Assembly (NCBI GenBank): GCA_003641675.1
Contig: QNBI01000024.1
Coordinates: 1-11,604 of the forward strand
From: Spirochaetota bacterium
GTDB lineage: Bacteria; Spirochaetota; Spirochaetia; SZUA-6
Reading direction: 5' to 3'
DNA: 11,604 nucleotides
Position numbers and translations under genes: made by a program. Shown here one piece after another: positions 6,160-11,604 of the stretch. Positions within the stretch are counted from its first letter, which is position 1. Every line of letters begins with the position of its first letter. Under the pieces are notes generated by a model. It searched no databases. It was not told where the DNA came from and saw nothing but the letters and a program-made list of their open reading frames with translations.

Positions 6160-6188
6160 TTGACATTAACAGCTCCTAAAACTATAAT
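6160..6188 (+). promoter_or_regulatory. Fully consensus sigma-70 promoter for the oxidoreductase/radical SAM pair
   Basis: TTGACA (6160-6165) and TATAAT (6183-6188), both perfect, are separated by exactly 17 bp. Transcription would start near 6195, about 44 bases before the oxidoreductase ATG at 6239. It begins just after the peptide terminator, so the enzymes have an independent and probably strong, constitutive supply. Confidence 0.85.
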
Positions 6189-6226
6189 TAATAACCTAAT
6201 ATGTTTTTAATTTAACAGTAACAATG

Positions 6227-6233
6227 AGGGAGG
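6227..6233 (+). promoter_or_regulatory. Shine-Dalgarno that selects the oxidoreductase start at 6239
   Basis: AGGGAGG lies five bases upstream of the ATG at 6239. It directly follows, and overlaps codons of, the alternative ATG at 6224, which has no ribosome site of its own. The protein therefore most likely begins MKSTDVTIVGGG. Confidence 0.7.
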
Positions 6234-6238
6234 AAAAT

Positions 6239-7489
6239 ATGAAATCAACAGATGTAACTATCGTCGGCGGAGGTATGATAACCAACGATCTTATTCTACC
6301 TTCAATTTACCATCTCCAACGGACCGGAATTGTGGGAGAAATTAGTATTTGTGCTTTGAACAACCCGCCTTTAAAAGCGTTAAAAAGCAATAAAGAAATT
6401 AAAGAGGCCTTCCCCGGGCAGGAATTTACCCCGTATCCGTCTTTTTCTGAGCCGGAAACAGGCAATTTCCCGGAACTGTACAGAGAAGTTATAAACAGCA
6501 TGAAACCACGGCAGGCTGTTGTTGTTGCCATGCCGGACCAGCTTCACTATCAGGTTATTATGGATGCACTAAATGCAGATCAGAATGTTCTCTGTGTTAA
6601 ACCCCTTGTTCTCAGTTATAACCAATCGGAGGAAATTAAAGCCCTTGCATATAAGAAAGGGCTCTTTATCGGCGTAGAATACCATAAACGCTTCGACAGA
6701 AGGTCTCTCCTTGCTAAAAGGCATTATTCACTCGGCCATTTCGGAGAATTCGTTATGGGTGAAGCCAAGATGATAGAGCCGTATCTCTACAGATTTTCTA
6801 ATTTTCAGAATTGGTTTACCACAGATAAAACAGACCCTTTTACCTATGTAGGGTGTCATTATGTTGACCTTGTCTACTTCATTACAGGGTTAAAACCTGT
6901 AAAAGTATCTGTTAGCGGGATAAAGGGGAAATTCCCCAATGGAAATGAGGGCTTTCTATGGTCGCACGGCAGAGTGCATTACGAAAACGGAGCAATACTT
7001 TCTGTAATCGACGGCCTCGGGTATCCCGACGACGGCGCCGGGAGTAATGAACAGTGCCTGACAATGTTCTGCGAAGGGAACGGTAAGAATGGAATGATTA
7101 AGCACAATGACCAGTTCAGAGGGGTAACACATAGCTATCTTAAGGGAATCGGGGTTGCAGGTTCTCACTTTAACTTTGTAAATCCGGATTTTTACAGGCT
7201 TGTACCGTGGGAGGGAGACGGATACAAACCGGTAGGTTATGGGTTCAATTCCATTGCAGCCACTATTACAACAATTAACAGAATGGAAGCCGGCGCATCC
7301 GGACTTCCGGAAGAAAAAGCTATGGCTTTACGGCGCAGCACAATAGAAAGCACCGATAAAAAGGGAATTATAGCAACTCCTGCAAACAGTTTTATAAACG
7401 AGCTCGTTGTAGAGGCGGCACGCAGATCTATCCTAAACGACGGACTGGATGTTAAAATAAAATACGGAGATCATCCGCATATCGAGTAG
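6239..7489 (+). CDS. Gfo/Idh/MocA-family NAD(P)-dependent oxidoreductase
   Basis: A 416-residue two-domain dehydrogenase. The N-terminal Rossmann fold begins DVTIVGGGMITND (5-17), with the glycine-rich dinucleotide loop. The family's catalytic-lysine motif, usually EKP, reads CVKP here (119-122), keeping Lys121 but replacing the Glu with Val. GVEYHKRFD (145-153) and GCHYVDLVYFITG (205-217) are the family's substrate-side motifs with His207 and Asp210. Such enzymes usually oxidise or reduce a ring hydroxyl of a sugar, inositol or similar, in the cytoplasm. Its exclusive partner is the radical SAM gene 5 bp downstream, and the peptide gene lies upstream. It may act on the modified peptide or on a sugar attached to it or derived from the neighbouring kinase pathway; both are inference. 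No truncation is seen. Length is at the long end for the family. The substrate is unknown. Confidence 0.85.
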   Translation: MKSTDVTIVGGGMITNDLILPSIYHLQRTGIVGEISICALNNPPLKALKSNKEIKEAFPGQEFTPYPSFSEPETGNFPELYREVINSMKPRQAVVVAMPDQLHYQVIMDALNADQNVLCVKPLVLSYNQSEEIKALAYKKGLFIGVEYHKRFDRRSLLAKRHYSLGHFGEFVMGEAKMIEPYLYRFSNFQNWFTTDKTDPFTYVGCHYVDLVYFITGLKPVKVSVSGIKGKFPNGNEGFLWSHGRVHYENGAILSVIDGLGYPDDGAGSNEQCLTMFCEGNGKNGMIKHNDQFRGVTHSYLKGIGVAGSHFNFVNPDFYRLVPWEGDGYKPVGYGFNSIAATITTINRMEAGASGLPEEKAMALRRSTIESTDKKGIIATPANSFINELVVEAARRSILNDGLDVKIKYGDHPHIE

Positions 7490-7494
7490 ACTCT

Positions 7495-8664
7495 ATGAAA
7501 AACCTGGAATCTGTCCTTATAAAACCTGCAGGCCCTGATTGCAACATGGCCTGCACATACTGCTTTTACTCATCGAAATCCGGACTGTTTCCCGAAACAA
7601 AAATACACAGAATGGACGATTCCGTTTTAAAGCGAATGATAAGGCAGATCATGCATCAGGGTGGTTCCAACCTATCCTTCGGCTGGCAGGGGGGAGAACC
7701 GACCCTTATGGGAAGAGAGTTTTTCGAAAAAGCCGTAAACTACACAAGGATATACGGAAGAGCCGGACAGACGGTCGCTAACGGGCTCCAGACAAACGGA
7801 ATACTAATAGATAAAAACTGGGCGGAATTTTTGTACGAGTATAAGTTTTTAGTCGGCTTATCCCTGGACGGTCCGAAACATATACATGACAGGTACAGGC
7901 TCCTTAAGGGAGGTAAGCCGAGCTGGGGAAAAGTCGTCCGTGCAAGAGATATTCTGCTTAACAGGGGCGTAGATGTTAATGCCCTGTCCGTAGTAACAGA
8001 CTACTCGGTGAGGTATCCGGAAGAAATATATGAATTCCACAAAAATAACGGCTTAAACTATATGCAGTTTATACCCTGTGTAGAGGCAGATCCTCTTCAT
8101 CCGGGCAGAATAGCAAATTTCTCTGTTACACCGGAAGATTACGGAAAATTTTTATGTAAAATCTTTGATCTATGGGTATCGGATTTTAAAAAGGGAACTC
8201 CCACAACCTCTATAAGGTGGTTCGATTCCATTCTTTTCACATATGCGGGTATGGAAGCTCCGGAATGTACTCTACAGAAAGAATGCGGCAAATACGTTGT
8301 AATAGAACATAACGGGGATGTATATTCCTGTGATTTTTTTGTTGAACCCGGGTGGAAACTTGGAAATATCACAGACGGAAGAATAATCGATATGCTTAAC
8401 AGCCCGCTTCAAAAAGAATTCGGTTTACGCAAAACCGACCTTCCACAGGAATGCCTGAACTGCCCATGGCTAAAGCACTGCTGGGGCGGCTGCCCTAAAT
8501 ACAGGCAGTACAGCCCCAAAACCAATTTAGTTCACCCAATTATAAACACCTCCGGCACCGAGAGAGCACAAAACAAAAAGGCCACCTATCTCTGCGCGGC
8601 TTATAAAATATTTTTCGGCCACGCAGATTCAACCTTTAAAAAACTTGCCAGCAAGATTCCTTAA
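7495..8664 (+). CDS. Radical SAM/SPASM enzyme, anaerobic sulfatase-maturase (anSME) type, candidate peptide maturase
   Basis: 389 residues. The radical SAM cluster motif CNMACTYC places Cys16, Cys20 and Cys23 on the 4Fe-4S cluster that cleaves SAM. GGEP (66-69), LQTNG (98-102) and SLDGP (123-127) are the usual SAM-binding and barrel motifs. The SPASM domain supplies two auxiliary clusters: Cys258, Cys264, Cys279, Cys333 and Cys320, Cys323, Cys329, Cys367. The CDFF motif holds Asp280, equivalent to the catalytic base of characterised anSMEs. Spacing matches Clostridium anSME almost residue for residue, except for ~16 extra residues between GGCPKYR (331-337) and the last cysteine. anSMEs turn Cys/Ser of sulfatases into formylglycine, but no sulfatase is nearby. 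The peptide at 5930-6103 is the more local candidate substrate. It lacks a clear Shine-Dalgarno sequence and starts 5 bp after the oxidoreductase stop, suggesting translational coupling. Confidence 0.9.
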   Translation: MKNLESVLIKPAGPDCNMACTYCFYSSKSGLFPETKIHRMDDSVLKRMIRQIMHQGGSNLSFGWQGGEPTLMGREFFEKAVNYTRIYGRAGQTVANGLQTNGILIDKNWAEFLYEYKFLVGLSLDGPKHIHDRYRLLKGGKPSWGKVVRARDILLNRGVDVNALSVVTDYSVRYPEEIYEFHKNNGLNYMQFIPCVEADPLHPGRIANFSVTPEDYGKFLCKIFDLWVSDFKKGTPTTSIRWFDSILFTYAGMEAPECTLQKECGKYVVIEHNGDVYSCDFFVEPGWKLGNITDGRIIDMLNSPLQKEFGLRKTDLPQECLNCPWLKHCWGGCPKYRQYSPKTNLVHPIINTSGTERAQNKKATYLCAAYKIFFGHADSTFKKLASKIP

Positions 8665-9680
8665 AAATCAAGGAGTTCCACTTTAAAGATTAAAAAGGAA
8701 TTCGGCGGAATTATACCGGGATAACCCCTTTTGCCATATCCAAGTTCAGGAGGTATTATAAGCAGCCGCTCTTCTCCCTTTTTCATAGCTTTTAAAGCTT
8801 CGTTCCAGCCCTCTATAACCTGCCCAATCTTAAATGTTGCAGGTTTGCCCCTCTTGTATGAACTGTCGAAGAGTTTCCCGTCTAAAAGCTTCCCCTCATA
8901 ATTAACAGTCACAGCCGTTCCGTCTGCAGGGCTGCTGCCTCCCGTGCCTTTTTTTAAAACTACATACCTGAGGCCGCTCTTTGTTTCTACAGCATTCGGC
9001 CATTTTTCATTAATCATCTTTAAATCCATTGCTCTTTTCTCCTTAACTTTTCTCACTATATCTGCCTTTGCTGTTTTTACAAGTTTATCAAAAGCAGCCT
9101 GCGTTGCTTTAAATCTTTCGGCTTCTGAGCCTATTCTTAATATTCTTACCGTTTTAATAGTATCACCCTGCCCAATTGCGCTAACGACATTCTGCCCTTC
9201 TACAACATGCCCGAAAACAGTATAATAGCCGTCCAGCCACGGGGTCGCTGCATGGGTTATAAAGAACTGGCTCCCGTTAGTATTGGGGCCTCTGTTCGCC
9301 ATGCCTAGAATCCCAGGTTTATCGAATTTAAGGTCGGAACGGACTTCGTTTGGGAATTCATAACCCGGGCCTCCCGCCCCTGTACCGAGAGGGTCGCCGG
9401 ACTGTATCATAAAATTAGGTATAACCCTGTGGAATTTTACACCGTCATAGTAATGCTTTCCTTCTTTATTTTTAAATTTAATTGTACCTTCTGCCAATCC
9501 CACAAAGTTCATAACTGTCATAGGAGTTTTCTTATACTCAAGTTCCAGTATAATCTCACCCTTACTTGTTTCCATAACGGCATAGAGGCCGTTGGGCAAT
9601 CCTTTTGTTCCAGCCGACAAATAATTTATTGGCAGAACAAATGCTGTAAGCAGCAGAACAAAAATAACAAGCTTTTTCAA
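8661..9680 (-). CDS. Exported dual-domain peptidyl-prolyl isomerase: cyclophilin followed by FKBP
   Basis: Catalyses cis-trans isomerisation of proline bonds, probably in the periplasm. A signal peptide (KK then a hydrophobic core 4-18, cleavage near LSA-G at 23/24) is followed by a complete cyclophilin domain (~32-185): [14 protein letters not shown] with Arg85, Phe90, Met91, Gln93, then [16 protein letters not shown] with Trp148. A charged helical linker (~186-233) leads to a complete FKBP domain (235-339): [48 protein letters not shown], and a closing FKVELLDF. The start is a TTG (9678-9680) with GAGGAG six bases upstream. Proteins with this cyclophilin-first order have been described in Treponema denticola and Flavobacterium. 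It lies 45 bp after nikR, so co-transcription is possible, and its 3' end overlaps the radical SAM gene by 4 bp without room for a terminator. Confidence 0.93.
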   Translation of the reverse strand: MKKLVIFVLLLTAFVLPINYLSAGTKGLPNGLYAVMETSKGEIILELEYKKTPMTVMNFVGLAEGTIKFKNKEGKHYYDGVKFHRVIPNFMIQSGDPLGTGAGGPGYEFPNEVRSDLKFDKPGILGMANRGPNTNGSQFFITHAATPWLDGYYTVFGHVVEGQNVVSAIGQGDTIKTVRILRIGSEAERFKATQAAFDKLVKTAKADIVRKVKEKRAMDLKMINEKWPNAVETKSGLRYVVLKKGTGGSSPADGTAVTVNYEGKLLDGKLFDSSYKRGKPATFKIGQVIEGWNEALKAMKKGEERLLIIPPELGYGKRGYPGIIPPNSFLIFKVELLDF

Positions 9681-9725
9681 TTTTATCTCCTCACAATAAT
9701 AAATTTAATAGTAGATTTTACAGCT

Positions 9726-10139
9726 CTACAAGAGCTCTTTTCCTGTTGTTGTTCCGATAAAACGGCCATGGATAACCCCGCGCGTACTTATAAGGGAATC
9801 GGCCAGCCTCTGTATCTTTTTAGCCTTTCCCTTTAACACAATAACCTCAAGGCAGTTATGCTCATCAAGATGAATATGGAGCGATGAAACTATGCATCTG
9901 TAGTCATGATGCTGAACATCTACAAGTTTCTGGGATAGTTCATGCCTGTGATGATCATAAACCAAAACTGCTACACCGGCTGTTTCGGCATCGCCCTCCA
10001 GCCACTCTCTCTGTACAAAGATATCGCGTATTAGATCACGCACAGCCTCTGACCTATTGGAATAGCCCTCCCCGGCTATTAAAGCATCAAACTTTTTAAG
10101 AAGGTCGTCCTCCAAAGATATGCTGAACCTTTTAAGCAT
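9726..10139 (-). CDS. nikR: Nickel-responsive transcriptional regulator NikR
   Basis: A 137-residue ribbon-helix-helix repressor that binds DNA when nickel is available. The N-terminal RHH (RFSISLEDDLLKKFDALI, then NRSEAVRDLIRD, residues 4-40) makes the DNA contacts. The C-terminal ACT-like domain holds all four high-affinity Ni(II) ligands at positions 77 (His), 88 (His), 90 (His) and 96 (Cys), equivalent to His76, His87, His89 and Cys95 of the E. coli protein. Length is standard. The start ATG has GGAG at 10151-10154, 11 bases away. Just upstream are three 9-bp tandem repeats and a possible 22-codon ORF that overlaps the start. No nickel transporter or nickel enzyme is in the window, so its targets are elsewhere, unless the MFS gene upstream is one. 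I saw no E. coli-type GTATGA-N16-TCATAC operator here. Confidence 0.93.
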   Translation of the reverse strand: MLKRFSISLEDDLLKKFDALIAGEGYSNRSEAVRDLIRDIFVQREWLEGDAETAGVAVLVYDHHRHELSQKLVDVQHHDYRCIVSSLHIHLDEHNCLEVIVLKGKAKKIQRLADSLISTRGVIHGRFIGTTTGKELL

Positions 10140-10200
10140 AATTTATAAATCTCCGCATATCCTTAATATCTTTAACATCCTTAATAAAAATATCCGTCAT
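10132..10200 (-). CDS. Possible 22-residue leader ORF overlapping the nikR start
   Basis: ATG at 10198-10200, reading MTDIFIKDVKDIKD then MRRFINYA, with its TAA inside nikR codons 2-3, so the two overlap by 8 bases. AAAGGA lies within the end of the preceding gene, ~13 bases from the ATG, which is farther than ideal. The repeated IKD/VKD/IKD is encoded by the 9-bp tandem repeats. It could couple nikR translation to the upstream gene, or be a chance ORF. Weak support. Confidence 0.2.
   Translation of the reverse strand: MTDIFIKDVKDIKDMRRFINYA
10159..10185. repeat. Three 9-bp tandem repeats upstream of nikR
   Basis: ATCCTTAAT, ATCTTTAAC, ATCCTTAAT follow each other without gaps; the first and third are identical and the middle one differs at two positions. 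They lie 20 to 46 bases upstream of the nikR ATG. They could be a protein-binding array or simply repeated codons of the small ORF that spans them. Confidence 0.6.
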
Positions 10201-10204
10201 ATAC

Positions 10205-10408
10205 TTATATTGTTCCTTTAACGTGTTCTACGAATTCCTTTAGCTGCCTGTTTTCTTCCCGAAGTCTCTCTATCTCATAAATCATCCATAAAAAGTCTTC
10301 ATTGCCGTCCTCTATGTCGTACATTAAGTCAGAAGCCGGATTATATGAACTGTAATAAATATTGTTCTTTTTCTTCTTGGCTTTTATTACTTTTAGTCTG
10401 TCTTCCAT
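10205..10408 (-). CDS. Small coiled-coil protein of unknown function
   Basis: 67 residues and not recognised. A basic N-terminus (KVIKAKKKKNN, 6-16) is followed by a Tyr/Ser-rich stretch and an acidic segment (DIEDGNEDF, 31-39). The C-terminal third has a clear heptad pattern, with Met42, Ile46, Leu49, Asn53, Leu56, Val60 and Val63 at 4-3-4-3-4-3 spacing. It probably dimerises through a short coiled coil, and the Asn in an a-type position is typical of parallel dimers. No signal peptide. The ribosome site is weak (GGAT at ~12 bases). It is 69 bp downstream of the MFS gene and 65 bp upstream of nikR, all on one strand, so it may be part of a nikR transcript. Codon use and ordered composition suggest a real gene, but no function can be given. 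Confidence 0.6.
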   Translation of the reverse strand: MEDRLKVIKAKKKKNNIYYSSYNPASDLMYDIEDGNEDFLWMIYEIERLREENRQLKEFVEHVKGTI

Positions 10409-10431
10409 TAATTCAAATCCAATAAAGAGAA

Positions 10432-10440
10432 GTTATACCA
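10432..10440 (-). promoter_or_regulatory. Weak candidate extended -10 promoter for the small gene/nikR/PPIase group
   Basis: TGGTATAAC on the minus strand matches the extended -10 pattern TG-n-TATAAT with one mismatch. The nearest -35-like hexamer (TTGCTG, 10457-10462) is 19 bp away, which is long. The start would fall near 10425, about 17 bases before the 67-residue gene. Confidence 0.28.
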
Positions 10441-10477
10441 GAAACACAATTTCGTCCAGCAAAATATACCTGCAAGT

Positions 10478-11604
10478 CTAGTCCCAGTTTTTTGCAAAGC
10501 CAAACCGGATAATATTATAGACTGTAAGCAGAGAAAGTGAAAGAAGAGCATACCTAAGCCCCAATACTTCCTGTTTTGCCAAAAAGCCTATTAAAGGCTG
10601 AACCGCAGAAACGGCAAGCCCCCCCATCGCAATAAGTGCCCCCACAGCAAAACCGTTGGAACCGCTGTATCGTGCACCGGCAACCGAAACTATTGTAGGC
10701 CAGACAGGCCCCATACCTATTCCCATAAACAGTATCGAAGGGAACACAACCCATAACTTTAAAGTACTGAAAGCCAAAAGCTGAAACATAAGGGTTAAAG
10801 AAAAAGAAAAGAGAAGAATGTGCCTGCTTTTAAATCTGTTAAAACCGGAACCAACCGCAAACCTGCTTATGCCGAGTCCAGTCCAGAAGAGTGCAATACA
10901 GACAGGCCCCGTTTTTACAGAGAGGCCGAGAAAATTTGTGCCGTACTTTGCAAGCCAGCTTACAGTTCCCATCTCCGATGCAACATAGGCAAAGAGCCCT
11001 GCAGCAAGCAGTTTCCAGTTTCTGTCGGATAGAAGATCATGAAGATTGATATTTACCGCCGATGGAGCCATGGCCCGTTCCGTTTTTAGAAAAAGAAATC
11101 CCACAGACAAAAATATACCCAGCAGACCCGCCGTTAAGAAAATGGCAAACAGATCCATGGAGGGAAACAGTCTGTAGAGAACAACAATTAAAAAAGGCCC
11201 CCCGGCTGCGCCTATGGAAAAAAACGTCTGTGAAATATTCATAACAGAACGTTCTTTTCCGGGGAATGAGTCGGATAAAAGAGCGGATGTCTGCCCCTCT
11301 ACCGTACCCATTCCTATCCCGAAAAGAATAACGGCAAATGTACGAACCCAGAAACTCCCCACAAAAGCTGAAATAAGGAAAGGAATCCCCAACAGCAGCG
11401 CTCCCCCTGCAAGGACAAAACGCTTCCCCACCCTGTCTGTAAGCAGACCTATAGCGGCAGAGGTAAATGGAAACATAATAAATAAAAAGGAGAGTAGAAT
11501 TCCCTGTTCAAAGGATGTAGCATTAATCTGCGACAGCACCGCAGGAAATACCTGGCCGTTAACGGAAAGCACAAGAATAGCGGCATAGGATATAAACAGT
11601 GTAA
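10478..11604 (-). CDS. Major facilitator superfamily transporter (N-terminus outside window)
   Basis: The frame is open to the window edge. Residues upstream of the GTG at 11570-11572 (TLFISYAAILV) continue a first membrane helix, so that GTG is not the start and roughly 10-20 residues are missing. About 12 hydrophobic spans are expected and nearly all are visible. The family's motif A between helices 2 and 3, GLLTDRVGKR, is at residues 42-51 counted from the GTG codon. A hydrophilic central loop (KTERAMAPSAVNINLHDLLSDRNWK) separates two six-helix halves. The substrate cannot be told. The overall look (GIGMGTVEGQTSALLSDSFPGKERS, then FMGIGMGPVWPTIVSVAGARY) resembles fucose-permease-like sugar importers. 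It ends with TAG, 69 bp before the small coiled-coil gene, with no terminator visible between them. Confidence 0.88.
   Translation of the reverse strand, partial: TLFISYAAILVLSVNGQVFPAVLSQINATSFEQGILLSFLFIMFPFTSAAIGLLTDRVGKRFVLAGGALLLGIPFLISAFVGSFWVRTFAVILFGIGMGTVEGQTSALLSDSFPGKERSVMNISQTFFSIGAAGGPFLIVVLYRLFPSMDLFAIFLTAGLLGIFLSVGFLFLKTERAMAPSAVNINLHDLLSDRNWKLLAAGLFAYVASEMGTVSWLAKYGTNFLGLSVKTGPVCIALFWTGLGISRFAVGSGFNRFKSRHILLFSFSLTLMFQLLAFSTLKLWVVFPSILFMGIGMGPVWPTIVSVAGARYSGSNGFAVGALIAMGGLAVSAVQPLIGFLAKQEVLGLRYALLSLSLLTVYNIIRFGFAKNWD

Noticed and set aside
7495..8664. Straight annotation as sulfatase maturase
   Set aside because: Motifs fit the family, but no sulfatase is present in the window and the peptide lacks the C/S-x-P/A-x-R target, so the specific substrate was not asserted.
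1..11604. tRNA, rRNA, CRISPR array or insertion sequence
   Set aside because: No cloverleaf-like element, regular repeat-spacer pattern, transposase or terminal inverted repeats were noticed by eye. The deletions in the left part show no visible mobile-element scar.

Overview
The window looks like a chromosomal stretch of a moderately AT-rich, probably anaerobic bacterium. A spirochaete is the most likely host, but this is tentative. The hints are a secreted cyclophilin-FKBP double-domain isomerase (a domain order reported from Treponema denticola and Flavobacterium), a NikR regulator, an oxygen-sensitive sulfatase-maturase-type radical SAM enzyme, and a fragment of an outer-membrane barrel protein. 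No RNA genes, CRISPR arrays or insertion sequences were seen.

Left part (1-2516): the 3' part of a beta-barrel gene on + runs into a decayed region on -. The - strand carries scraps of a ferric-iron/sugar-phosphate-type (Fbp/Afu) ABC transporter in the expected order: a piece of the binding protein fused in frame to the middle of the permease, an in-frame TGA, the rest of the permease without its C-terminus, then only the C-terminal TOBE part of the ATPase. A truncated protein of unknown function follows and overlaps the barrel gene tail to tail. Several deletions have collapsed this operon.

Middle part (2517-5754, - strand): an intact, tightly spaced operon of a DeoR-family regulator, xylulokinase (xylB) and a PfkB-family fructokinase-like sugar kinase, reading towards the transporter wreck. 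It probably feeds a pentulose and a hexose into central metabolism under control of a phosphosugar-sensing repressor.

Divergent from it (5816-8664, + strand) lies the most interesting element. It consists of a promoter, a 35-bp near-perfect palindrome at the expected transcription start, an unannotated 57-residue peptide gene with a perfect Shine-Dalgarno sequence, a strong intrinsic terminator, then a fully consensus sigma-70 promoter driving a Gfo/Idh/MocA oxidoreductase and a radical SAM/SPASM enzyme only 5 bp apart. The peptide has no Cys or Gly, is rich in Tyr/Phe and carries a doubled P-(L/F)-Y-A motif. No sulfatase lies in the window. The layout (abundant peptide, attenuated or separately promoted enzymes) fits a ribosomally made, post-translationally modified peptide (RiPP) or a peptide-derived cofactor system of unknown type.

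Right part (8661-11604, - strand): a partial MFS transporter, a small coiled-coil protein, NikR with three 9-bp tandem repeats just upstream of its start, and the exported dual-family peptidyl-prolyl isomerase, which meets the radical SAM gene tail to tail with a 4-bp overlap.
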